Assembly: GCF_003073045.1 (NCBI RefSeq)
Contig: NC_037595.1
Location: 11,028,074-11,092,073 of the forward strand
From: Pomacea canaliculata
Taxonomy: Eukaryota; Mollusca; Gastropoda; Architaenioglossa; Ampullariidae
Direction of reading: 5' to 3'
Length of the DNA stretch: 64,000 bases
Shown in pieces: positions 11,144 through 21,020 of this stretch (position 1 is its first letter; the number at the start of each line of letters is the position of its first letter). A program made the position numbers and the translations under genes. The notes below the pieces were generated by a model, which saw only the letters and a list, made by a program, of their open reading frames with translations, made no database searches and had not been told where the DNA came from.

Positions 11144-14100
11144 TTACCAGTTATTTCCATAGTCAACATCTTCCAGAAATTGTGGTAGAGGGCGCCCCGA
11201 TGTCTCCGGAAGTAGAAAAGCCAGGGCCGCTCCCAACATGGACAAACCTCCGAATAGCATCATGGGAAGAAATGGAGCAATGTTGGTGGATTCTAGTATC
11301 AAGGGGGCCAGGATATCACCAATCCGAGCTGACATAGAGGAGACCCCCATGCCGATATTTCTGAGAAGAAAAATTAATACAGTAAACGACAGTCAGCTGT
11401 CTGTAATATTATCTTTAGAAAATGCACTAAACATAAACTAGATGTCGGGAACATTATCTTCAGTCAGTAAGTAAAGTAAGGTCGGAAGAGGAAGCTGTTT
11501 AATATGTTTAAATGATGCAGAATGTCGTTGATAATAAGTTTGTCTTTACAGCTAGCACATACTCGCACAAGAATTGAGGTAGACCTCCAGACTGTTGAAA
11601 GATACCCGGGTGCGTAAGGAAACACATTTGTCTGTTTTGTATCTTTTATCTACTAAAACCGGATGCTATAATGTAAATCAATTATATTAAATCTTGGTCT
11701 GCATCTGTTTGAGTGTTCTGAATTAATCTTACAATATCCTGAAACATATTGATATCACAGGAAAGTGATATACGGGTATCAAGTCTCAGAATGAGGACAT
11801 GTCTGTCATGTATCGACTATATCATTCAACACACACAAAATAATTCTGTAGTATTTATAACAGCCACAATTGCAAAATGTATAAATATATACAATAGTAT
11901 TGCATCAAAATCTTTCATATAAAAGTCGTACAAGTGTACCTACCGGACCACAGTAGGAAAGATTTCAGCAGATGCCAGATAGATGGTCCCATATGAAGCA
12001 GAGATGCCGAATTTTGCTATCATTACAAAGACAACCGTAAGAGTTTTCAGATCTGATAAGCAACAAACAATGAAATTAAATAGATAAGAGACCAAAGCAC
12101 TTGAACATACCGATGGGAAAAAACTAAGGTGCGCTTTATTATTATTGACAGATGTGCATACAACGATAGAGATTAAGGTCATGTAATTCAGAAGTGAAAT
12201 TGGCAAAAATCTGTCTAATTGACAACCCGTTTAAATTAGGCCGTTGTTAAGAAATTTTAATAGAATTTATTTCCCGTCAGATCATCTAGGGATGATTTTC
12301 TTGTTCAAATTTTTTTCTCTGATGATCAAAAGACATAATTATAGAAGGTTTCAACGTCCTATAATGTCCAACTTTCTGGTTCTTTCAATTCACACCCTAT
12401 CACATATCAGTTTTAATAATTGAGGTTTTTTCAGGTGAAGACCAAGAATGTTAATGTAGAAAAGGGCAGAGCATTCTACGGTGGTGGGATTGAATATTGA
12501 AAACAAAAACACGCATGCGCGTATCTACTCACTGCTTGAGGTTGTGGGTATAAGGCCCGCCACAACACTCGCAACGCCGCTCACAACCATGGTGACGATT
12601 AAAGGCTTCCGGCGACCCACCCGGTTTACAATTAGAATGCACAGTGCGTAAGCAGGTATTTCCACGGCTCCCACTAAGCAAAAGTTGAGGTAGGGTGAGC
12701 CTGCCAGGTTCTCTGTGTTCAGAGACAGACCGTAATACACCAGCGAGTTGACGAGCCTGAGGACAATAAAACAAGAGACTGAGTGAACACTACTCACCCA
12801 CTCGGCCGCCAGCACACCTACTATGTACCCGTACACTTATGAAGATACCTAGTGAGATCTTAGTTGTTTAGTGTACACCGGCCTTACACAGGCCTGCACG
12901 GCCACCCACCAGTTGAACCACACGTTGAGTGAGAGGCAGGCCATCCGCCGGGTGCGCACACAGTCCAGCACGGTGTAGGTGCGCGTGGCTTTGAGGTTGG
13001 GGTCGTCCTGCAGACTCTTGACCACATCCTCGGGCAGCGCCTTGCCGTTGCGCCTGGCCACCGTCTGCAGCACGCGCCGCGCCTCCTCCGTCTTGTCGTG
13101 CGACAGCAGCCAGCGGAGGGACTCGGGAAGGAGCCTGGTGAAATACAATACAAACATCATCCTGCAATTTTATGTCTGCGTGTAACTGAATGCTCGAGTG
13201 AGTGTTTGACTGCGTGCTTTGAGTGCTCGTGTTGTGGACACCAACAGACTGTTTACTATGGCTGGTCGTGGCTGTACGCACCACCAATAAAACAAGAAGA
13301 GAAGCGATGGAGCCGTTATGGCCAACTCCAAGTATCTCCAGTTGCGGATGAAGTATGCGATCCCAGCTAGAGACACGTAACCAAGACTGCAGAAGATTAG
13401 GATTACAAAGCCGGCGAAGACTCTGTACTTGGGACCAACCAGCTCCATGACTGAAACAATCAATTGATTGCGTTGTTAGAAAAGTCATGCATGTTTGTGA
13501 GAGACAGAGAGAGAATAGAAAACAACTGATCGGTTCTAGGGACTTTTAAAACTGTTTTAGTTTTACACCTGCAGACCTTGGCAGCCTTACCTGGTTAAGT
13601 TGGATACTGTCCCCGCTTCCTTGTGGGAATGGAGAGTGTTAGGGTCAGTCTGTGGTTCTGTACAAAGTCTAGGATTAATATTTCTATTCGTTAGTTATTA
13701 TAATAATAATAATAATAACAACAACAACAATAACAATAATATTAGCAAAATTTGTAAAGTGCATCCTACTAAACGAAGAATAAACTCAAATACAGAAAAC
13801 ACAAAGAGGAACCAAATAACAAGAACAAGAGCTGAGTGTAACATGATATTGAAAAAGGAAGGATGTGAAAAAGGACTAGCATTATGGGAAAGGGTGTTAA
13901 TAATAATGATAAGTGGGAATTGATAATGCAATATCTCGGCCAAAGGCGAACTTATTGCGCTGGACAGGATCATAAAATAGTAACAAAGATGCAGAAAAAA
14001 ATCACAAAATAGTAACAAAGATGTAGAAGGAAGAGCAATGCGAGGACTCGCTGAGTTCCGACAGTAAAGGGAGATAACTGTAGACGTAACGCTAACGACT

Positions 14101-17100
14101 CCAGGGAATAATGTTAGTGACATCAAGAGAATACTAGAATGATATTGAGTAATCTTGAGAATATGAAGAAATGTTGTCACATGAAACAGCAAAAGGTGAT
14201 CATCACTTCAGTTTACTCAGTGCAGCTGAAGGTCGCAGAAGCGAGTGAAGCTAGGGGAATGGAATCCAGTGAATAGATGCAGACAGTTCGCACTTCAAAT
14301 ACAATTATATACATTACATACAGTCCTATTGCAAAACAGAAGAGAAAGAAAACGCAGCAGAAGCACATGTAAACATGAAGGCCCAACACTTTTATCCAAA
14401 TCGAGCCACGACAACAAAACATAAACAATATCAAGGAGAGCCGATCCCCTCAGCCTGTTAGGCGAAGGGACAGAACTCTCTATCTTATGCAAGATGTGCC
14501 AACAGTGTCTAGCCATTATTAGTCTGGCATCATGGCTATCGAGTAAAACTATGATATCCAAGGACTCTCTAATCAAAACATCTGATTATAGACAAAGGTA
14601 ATGTGTATACTGTTTCTTCTTACTGAGTATGTAGGAAATAACGAAAGCTCCTGTGCTGGCGGCACCTTGCAAAAGATACATGGACAGGAAGACGAACACG
14701 TTTGGAGCAGCCGCTGCCACGCCTCCTGTCAGCATCATCATGGCCACGCCCACAAAAAACATAGGCCGACGCCCGAACCTACAAAACACAAACTAAAACT
14801 ACATTTTCATGACTTTTTTCCTCCATTGTGTCATTCCAGACCTCACCGTGAGACCCTGTCATAGTTACATTACTTCTTTCTTGAGCGCCTCGTTGCCGCT
14901 CTATGGTCTCGTAGGCATTCCATGATTCTTAGACGCCGGTTCACAAATTTGCGATACTGCGTACGATCGACCGCCCTGGAGTTCAGGTCTCCGAGAGGCT
15001 TCCCTGTCCATTCGAGCACATTAGTAAGCCAAAGTTTCTTTTGTTTACCTACTCGCCTCTTGCCCCTAACGCTACCCTGCATCGCTAGTTTCGGAATGCC
15101 GTCATGTCGAGTGACATGGCCGAACCATCGTAACTTATAGCGCTTGACGGTTGAGAGAAGTGGTTCTTGGTATCCCACAAGGCTTTGGATCAGGTCTCGC
15201 ACGAACTTGTTCGTCTTTTCTTCTCTGTAGGAGATATGGAGCAATCTCCTATAGCATTTCATTTCGAACGCCGCTATCTTCCTCTCCTGGTCTGACAGCA
15301 GCGTCCAGGTCTCGCAGCCATACGTCAAGACCGGGATGACAAGGGACTTATAAAGTCGGAATTTCGTAGCGAACGAGATCCTTCCGCTGTTCCATATCCG
15401 ATTTAGCCTTGCCATCGCTACGGTCGCGGCTTGCAACCTGGCGTGAACATCGTGTGCACTTGACCCATCCGCCGACATAATGGAACCCAAGTATTTGAAG
15501 GTCTGAACCTGCTCTAGAGTTTTCCCGTTCAGTTTGATGTCAGCCTCTGCTGGGCTGATGGCGTTTACCAGGACTTTACTCTTCTCCGCATTGACGTGCA
15601 TCCCGTACTGGTTAGCGCATGTGTTTACGCGGTTGGTAAGGTCCTGCAATTCTTCGTTGCTGCTCGCTATTAGGGCTATATCATCAGCGAAGCGAAGATT
15701 GCTTATCGGTCTTCCTCCGATCGACACCGAGGATTCGTGGCCTTCCAACGCGTTGCGCATCACCTTTTCCAAATAGATGTTGAACAACGTCGGAGATAGG
15801 ATACAGCCCTGGCGGACGCCTACGGTCATGGGGAACGGCTCCCCCAGCTTGTTATGCAACCGAACGGTACTCGTAGATCCATCATAGAGGCCTATGATGG
15901 TCCGGATCAGACCCTCGTCCACATGGAATGACCGAAGGGTGTCCCATAGCCCCGCGTGCCAGACCCGGTCGAAAGCCTTCTTGAAATCCACAAAGTTTTG
16001 GTGTATTGGAATACCATGTTGCGTGTGTTTCTCCACCAGCACTCTCAAGGTGAAGATTTGTTCTATCGTGCTTCGGCCGGCCCGGAATCCGGCTTGCTCC
16101 TCTGCTAACAGCGGTTCTGCGGCCGCTGTTAGTCTCCGTTGTAGCACGCGCAACATAACCTTGCTAGGATGACAAATCAGGCTCAGCGTCCGGTAGTTCT
16201 CGCATTTGGAGCTATTTCCAGACTTTGGCAGCGGTACAACGACAGACCGTAGCCACTCCTTCGGCCACTGCTTGGTTCGCCAGATTTCGCGACATATTTT
16301 GGTCAGCACGCTCGTCAGCTCCTCGCCTCCACCTTTGATGAGTTCCGCTGGGACATTATCGATGCCAACCGCTTTCCCTGGTCCCTGATTGCTGCTTCCA
16401 CCTCCGCTCGTAGGACTTGTAAGTCCGGTACTTCCTCTGCGGGTGGTGGTGCCCCTTCGAGTACGGTCGCATCTGTTTCGATGGGGGCGTTGTACAGCTC
16501 ATGGCAATATTCCGTGAGTCGATTGAGTATTTCGGTTTTCCCTTTGACCAGCTTCCCGTTCTTATCCTCAATCTTGGTTATGCCTTTTCGCGGACCATCG
16601 TTGGTGAGCGTTTTCAACGCTGCGAATGCTTTCTTATAGTCGCCCCATTTGATTCCCTCGTCGACCTCGTCGCACTTTGCGTTTAGCCACGCCTCCTTCG
16701 CCGCCGCTATGTTTTTCTGCACTTTCCGGTGTACTCTCCTGTATGCCACGTCGGCTTCAGGGCTTCCCCGCCTTTTTGTCTTCAAGGTTTTCCTTAGCTC
16801 ACAAAGTCTGAGAACTTTCTTTGTGATCCAAGGCACCTTGGTTGGCGGCTTCCTCCCTAGCACTTTGTCTGCTGAGGAGTGAAGCACCTGCTTGACGTTT
16901 TCCGCGAGAGCGTCCACGTCAAGGTCGGAATCAAGCAGGTTGAGGGCAGAGAACCTGCCCCCCACCTCGACCTGAAAAGCCACTGCGTGGCCAGGGTTAC
17001 TGAGTTTCTCCGTGCACCAGCGAATGCGTTTGCTGTTCTCCCGTTTCTGCTGCGAGACTTTCAGGCGCAGGGAAGCCATCACGAGTTTGTGGTCTGACCC

Positions 17101-20100
17101 GATGTCCGCACCCGGGTACACTCGTGTCCCTGCCTGCAGTAGGCCTGAACGGCAGCTCTGGGGGATCAGCACATAGTCGATCTGGTTCTTGACCGCGCCG
17201 TCGGGTGAAGTCCAGGTCGCTAACCTTGAAGGTTTGTGCGGGAAGAGCGTGTTCGCAAGGGTCATCTTATGGGTTCCAGCGAACTCAAGCAAGCGCCATC
17301 CGCGGTCGTTGGTCGTTCCTAGACCGTATTGACCCACGGTGCCGGCCCACTTTTCAAATGCATCTGGGCCGACTTTGGCGTTCCAATCTCCCACCACGGC
17401 TAGAAAGTCTTTCTTGGGGATCCCCCTCATCGTTTCCTCCAGCTGCTCATAGAACACCTCTACCTCGTTGTCCCCTCGATCGGCGTGAGGTGCATGAGCT
17501 ACGATGACTGAGACGTTTCGTGGTCGAGCCGCTATACGAATGGTTGCGAGTCTGCTCGAGATGGGCTCCCAACTTAGGACTGCCGCTGCCGCTCTGTTGT
17601 GGACGAGAAAGCCAACGCCTAGTTGCCTGTTCTCACTGCCACTGTAGAACAGCTTGTGTCCGAAGGGAGTACCCTCCTCTCCTGAGCTCGTCCACCGCAT
17701 CTCGGCAAGCCCTATGACGTCCCAGTCGTACCGTTCCAGCTCCAGACAGAGCTCGAGCACTTGACCACACTTGTGGAGCGTACGGACGTTCCACATGCCA
17801 ACCACTATTCTCTTCAACAAATTAAGTGCACGTACCTGCTGAGCGGATGTTTTCACACTCTGATTCTTTTCTGCTGGAGGGCGATGGGCTCGCCGTGGGT
17901 CCCTTGCCTTTTTGGTTCCGGCCACAGTCTGGTGTCGGTCGCGCATCCGACGCCCCAGGAGTCTGTCTTGTCCCGTTGTCCCTTAGACTTGACTTTCTTC
18001 ACCTGCGTTAAGGGTCTTCCGCCTCCGTGTTGGCAGGCGCCAACGGAGATGGCCGACCTTATTATCCTGGGCGACGTCGGTGCCAGTATGAATATTGTGT
18101 GGCTGTAACTGAATCATTAGAATTTAATAGGCTGTTACGTAGTGGTGGTGCCCACTCCTCTCCACTCCGGTTTGTTTGTCGGGGTTTTCTCCCCTAGCCT
18201 GACTAAGGCGGGCGAGTGCAGGTTTAACTAAGTTCTAACTAAGGTCTATGTACACTATTTACATCTATTTACATCAGTCTTCTCAGTAATCATATATACA
18301 CATATTTACAAGAGGCGTGCCAGCGGTACACGGGTACGGGCGCTGGCGAAGGGGGGCGTCCCACCCTGACCTTCGTACGAGTTTCTTCGGCTTTTGGCTG
18401 CCCTCACAGCTCTGCAAGTGCGAAATGGGACTGCCAGCGAGTCTGTGCTTGGAATTTGCTCACAGTCGCGGCCGATCGATTTCAGTGGGGTACCACCGCA
18501 TACCATCACTGTCAGTATAGACGTCCGAGGCCATTGAGGTATAACTTCCCGTTACATCCCTTCCTTCGAGTTTATATGACTTCTAGTGGTTTTGAGTATG
18601 GCCATAGGGGCCCTCTCATTTTGCACTATAAGTTTACGCGCAGTGACCGTCGCGAGACGGACCGCACGCCCATGCCTGAGATCCAACTACGAGCTTTTTA
18701 ATCGCAACGACTTTAATATACGCTATTGGAGCTGGAATTACCGCGGCTGCTGGCACCAGACTTGCCCTCCAATAGATCCTCGTTAAAGGGTTTAAAGTGT
18801 ACTCATTCCAATTACGGAGCCTCAAAAGAGTTCCGTATTGTTATTTTTCGTCACTACCTCCCCGAGCTGGGAGTGGGTAAGTTGCGCGCCTGCTGCCTTC
18901 CTTGGATGTGGTAGCCGTTTCTCATGCTCCCTCTCCGGAATCGAACCCTGATTCCCCGTTACCCGTAGTCAACATGGTAGGCCTATCACGTACCATCGAC
19001 ATTTGATAGGGCAGACATTTGAAAGATGCGTCGCCGGCTCGAGGCCATGCGATCGGCACAAAGTTATCCAGAGTCACCAAAAGGGACGGGGCCGAAACCC
19101 CGACTGGTTTTGAACTAATAAAAGCGCTCTTTCCCGGCTGTGACACCGGGTCGGAGCTGGTTTGCATGTATTAGCTCTAGAATTGCCACAGTTATCCAAG
19201 TAGAAATGGATCATCTAAGGAACCTCGACTGATTTAATGAGCCATTCGCGGTTTCACCGTACGAGGGTGTGAACTTAGACATGCATGGCTTAATCTTTGA
19301 GACAAGCATATGACTACTGGCAGGATCAACCAGAATGCTGTTTGTGGTTTGCAATACCGTAACCCCCACGAAGCAGTCGCCGCGAGGCCGCGGGTTCTGC
19401 ATACGTGGCCGTGCAATTTCATTCGGTAAATGCTTCTCGCTCTTTTTGCAACCGAATCATCGGTTCAAACTTTTCCACTTGCTGAGCGTTCACCCGATCG
19501 ACACGGGCGCGCTCTTTCACTCGAGACACAGTCAAGCGTTATTCGATACGCCGACGCGGCTGGCCGAAAGGAGCACTACGACCGAACCCCTCTCTGCTCA
19601 ACCAGCCCACGCCTGAGCCGTGGGAAACGCGACAGCGAAAGCCGCGCGAATCGCCAGCGAGCCAACCCGTACCACACCTTCTTCGGTCCGCGTAGTAAAC
19701 CGGCTCGCGGTAGGACGGGACGCAGACAACGATCGCTTTCGACCGAGGGCGTCGCACGCCGAGCGAGCACTCATTTGCCAACGATAAAACCACAACTGGG
19801 TGAGCACTGCATGGCTAATGGTAACCTTCCTCCATTTGCCACCTTCACTTTCTAGCGCCTTTCGGCACACCTGCTCCCCATGGCACACCTGCTCCCTGGC
19901 GGCACCTTGCAAAAGATACATGGACAGGAAGACGAACACGTTTGGAGCAGCCGCTGCCACGCCTCCTGTCAGCATCATCATGGCCACGCCCACAAAAAAC
20001 ATAGGCCGACGCCCGAACCTACAAAACACAAACTAAAACTACATTTTCATGACTTTTTTCCTCCATTGTGTCATTCACGCTCTCATAATTCATAGCAAAA

Positions 20101-21020
20101 ATGTCGGTACCCGCTATAACAGAGATAAAGCTTTAATTACTATATACAATGACAGTTCACTATACACAACAACAGCCACTCCTATTGCAAAACAAATCAT
20201 TGAGTGAACATGAACTTTCTATCAATATTGGTACCTCACCTGTCTGAGAGCTGCCCAAACACTGCAGCTCCTAGAAACCTTCCAGCAAAGAACACGCACT
20301 TGGAGATACTTTGGAGAAACTTCTTTGTGCAGACCAGTTTAAACTGAAATATAAATAGTCATAGAGGATATGCAGGTATAAATAGTATATCTATAACAGT
20401 TTAATCTGAAGGACAAAAAAAAAGAGAGAATTCTGAAAATAAAACTTGTGTTTTAGGTATTAGACCCGTCACGACACTCGCAGCCCCGCTTACAACATAT
20501 GTGACGATTGTAGGTTCGTGTGTGTGTGTTTCTCTCTCGCTACCACTCTTGTACTCGTCTTCTCTCCATTTTGATACAATCGGGAAATGTTTGCATTTTG
20601 TTTATTTTACGACAGCGATGTCAGAAAATAACTGCCAACCTCTGAAGTGATGGTGCTGTCGTACTCGTCTGTAGAAAACACGTAACCCGCCGGACATGCC
20701 TCCTGTGCTGCTGTACCGTTAGTGACGTCAGCGTTTACCCACTGAACACTTGTAAGTCTGTGGAGTGAACTGTTCACAGAATACCGCTTGCATCCTTCTC
20801 CTTCTGGAATTAAGAGATCTTTCAGCTGTGATTGGTTGACGCCATACCACGTGGCGTTGACGTCACTAAGAGAGCAGTGGAAGTGAGGTACGGCCCCCAG
20901 GAAGACCATGTTTAGCCCGTGCCATGCGCACAAGATGGCGAAGCCACAGACAAGAAGCAGGTGCACTCGCTGGTACCAACCAAACTCCCCCAGCATTTTC
21001 AGGGCATCGTCCAGATGCAT
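11144..21020 (-). CDS. SLC22-family transporter, gene B (527 aa; split by a retroposed insert)
   Basis: Exons in transcript order: 21020-20640, 20343-20240, 14778-14624 (complete exon 3), 13450-13282, 13134-12910, 12756-12533, 12052-11944, 11360-11144. Phases join to 1584 nt. Marks: start MHLDDALKMLGEF; a large loop with conserved Cys (FHC, GCKRYS, EACPAGY, LVCTKK) and N-glycosylation sites; DRFGRRP in loop 2-3; IMELVGP; PESLRWLL after helix 6; end EDVDYGNNW. A TTTTACCCAG acceptor-like sequence sits directly before the ATG, so a 5' UTR exon upstream is likely. Intron 2 contains a truncated extra copy of exon 3 (20018-19896) followed by a 5-kb rDNA-LINE insert. If the truncated exon were spliced in, the message would run into rDNA. 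If the second acceptor at 14779 is used, the protein is normal. Product type is certain; substrate unknown. Confidence 0.88.
13700..13925 (-). repeat. Interspersed repeat, copy 1
   Basis: The reverse complement of 13760-13920 matches 24178-24330 closely, sharing cctttttcacatccttc-like, ctcagctcttgttcttg and ggttcctctttgtgttttctg segments. It ends in an (AAT/AAC)n microsatellite next to caaaatttgtaaagtg. The copy at 24 kb has about 100 extra bases before that tail. It lies in intron 3 of gene B and is absent from gene C. It looks like a short non-autonomous element; class unknown. Confidence 0.65.
14656..14836. repeat. 181-bp direct repeat flanking the insert, 3' copy
   Basis: Identical at all 181 positions to 19896-20076. 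It contains, in gene B orientation, 58 bases of intron 2 with the TTTTGTAG acceptor and the first 123 bases of exon 3. Sequence on the two outer sides continues the ancestral gene as seen in gene C, so this is a target-site duplication made by the insertion. The lack of any difference between copies means a young event, recent conversion, or an assembly effect. Confidence 0.9.
14870..16383 (-). CDS. LINE reverse transcriptase region
   Basis: Non-LTR reverse transcriptase that would copy its RNA onto nicked target DNA. Motifs in order: GKAVGIDNVPAELIK (finger), VVVPLPKSGNSSKCENYRTL, AGFRAGRSTIEQIF, FVDFKKAFDRVW (motif A with catalytic Asp), GVRQGCILSPTLFNIYLE (motif B), FADDIALIASS (motif C, catalytic FADD), KYLGSIMSADG, then the RTE-type tail with YGCETWTLL and a basic C-terminus ending RRSRKK. 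The catalytic residues are present. It lies in a different frame from the upstream endonuclease. No ATG opens it, so it was part of one polyprotein before a one-base loss near 16380. Confidence 0.9.
16315..17946 (-). CDS. LINE endonuclease ORF (543 aa)
   Basis: Apurinic/apyrimidinic-type endonuclease that nicks target DNA for retrotransposition. The ATG at 17946 starts MRDRHQTVAG; a Lys/Arg/Gln-rich N-terminus precedes the catalytic domain. Motifs: GMWNVRTL, GLAEMRW (metal-binding Glu), FLAVVGDWNAKVG (Asp/Asn pair), GSDHKLVMASL (catalytic SDH). The region after about residue 330 is the helical linker to the reverse transcriptase. The frame closes just after the frameshift near 16380, so the last ~20 residues are out of frame. 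Confidence 0.9.
   Translation of the reverse strand: MRDRHQTVAGTKKARDPRRAHRPPAEKNQSVKTSAQQVRALNLLKRIVVGMWNVRTLHKCGQVLELCLELERYDWDVIGLAEMRWTSSGEEGTPFGHKLFYSGSENRQLGVGFLVHNRAAAAVLSWEPISSRLATIRIAARPRNVSVIVAHAPHADRGDNEVEVFYEQLEETMRGIPKKDFLAVVGDWNAKVGPDAFEKWAGTVGQYGLGTTNDRGWRLLEFAGTHKMTLANTLFPHKPSRLATWTSPDGAVKNQIDYVLIPQSCRSGLLQAGTRVYPGADIGSDHKLVMASLRLKVSQQKRENSKRIRWCTEKLSNPGHAVAFQVEVGGRFSALNLLDSDLDVDALAENVKQVLHSSADKVLGRKPPTKVPWITKKVLRLCELRKTLKTKRRGSPEADVAYRRVHRKVQKNIAAAKEAWLNAKCDEVDEGIKWGDYKKAFAALKTLTNDGPRKGITKIEDKNGKLVKGKTEILNRLTEYCHELYNAPIETDATVLEGAPPPAEEVPDLQVLRAEVEAAIRDQGKRLASIMSQRNSSKVEARS
18637..19335 (-). rRNA. 18S rRNA, 5' part only (~0.7 kb), not a functional gene
   Basis: The - strand starts with CTGGTTGATCCTGCCAGTAG at about 19335 and runs through hallmark segments including TGGCAATTCTAGAGCTAATA and CAGCAGCCGCGGTAATTCCA. 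It stops in variable region V4 after GGTCACTGCGCG, where it meets the LINE. That is about 0.7 kb of roughly 1.8 kb. It is one part of a retroposed chimera and not an rDNA array unit: the rest of 18S, 5.8S and 28S are absent and both sides are gene B sequence. Confidence 0.95.
19336..19895 (-). other. Pre-rRNA 5' external transcribed spacer segment
   Basis: GC-rich sequence directly upstream of, and on the same strand as, the 18S start, with no match to gene B or gene C. Its position makes it the end of the 5' ETS. The 5'-most bases (19861-19895) contain a 17-bp motif twice (ggcacacctgctcc type) just before the 181-bp repeat begins. The sequence cannot show whether the ETS is complete to the transcription start. 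Confidence 0.75.
19896..20076. repeat. 181-bp direct repeat, 5' copy with truncated exon 3 of gene B
   Basis: Same 181 bases as 14656-14836. In gene orientation it contains the intron 2 acceptor and the first 123 of 155 exon 3 bases (DRFGRRP... to LLQGAA), then breaks into the 5' ETS. On its outer side the intron 2 sequence continues normally to exon 2 at 20240-20343. Confidence 0.9.

Larger units (their letters stand above)
14837..18636 (-). mobile_element. RTE-clade LINE, nearly intact, fused 3' of an rDNA segment
   Basis: One coding region holds an apurinic-type endonuclease followed by a reverse transcriptase. The C-terminal region (YGCETWTLL, AFEMKCYRRLL, WFGHVTRHD) is of the type found in RTE/BovB elements. 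The 3' UTR is only about 33 bases after the TAA at 14870, with no poly(A), which also suits the RTE clade. The coding region is broken once, by a frameshift near 16380 between the two domains; otherwise both halves are open. The 5' part (17947-18636) carries no recognised ORF. It joins the 18S segment at about 18636. Gene B and the LINE share the same strand. Confidence 0.9.

Noticed and set aside
12868-13488. 206-codon open frame on the - strand
   Set aside because: It is an out-of-frame reading of exons 4 and 5 of gene B and the intron between them. The true frames carry the SLC22 motifs.
14922-17717. Several + strand open frames of 60-115 codons opposite the LINE
   Set aside because: They are antisense shadows of the GC-rich endonuclease and reverse transcriptase reading frames.
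18133-18556. Stretch with LTR-like ends (TGTAACG ... CGTAACA on the - strand) between the 18S segment and the LINE ORF
   Set aside because: The ends look right for a solo LTR, but the bases on the two sides do not form a target duplication and no partner copy exists in the window. It was left as part of the LINE 5' region.
18637-19335. Functional rRNA gene
   Set aside because: Only the first ~0.7 kb of 18S is present and it ends in a LINE. It is flanked by one transporter gene interrupted with a target duplication.
19598-20029. 143-codon open frame joining FGRRPMFF... to rDNA
   Set aside because: It is the truncated exon 3 copy of gene B read through into the 5' ETS by chance.
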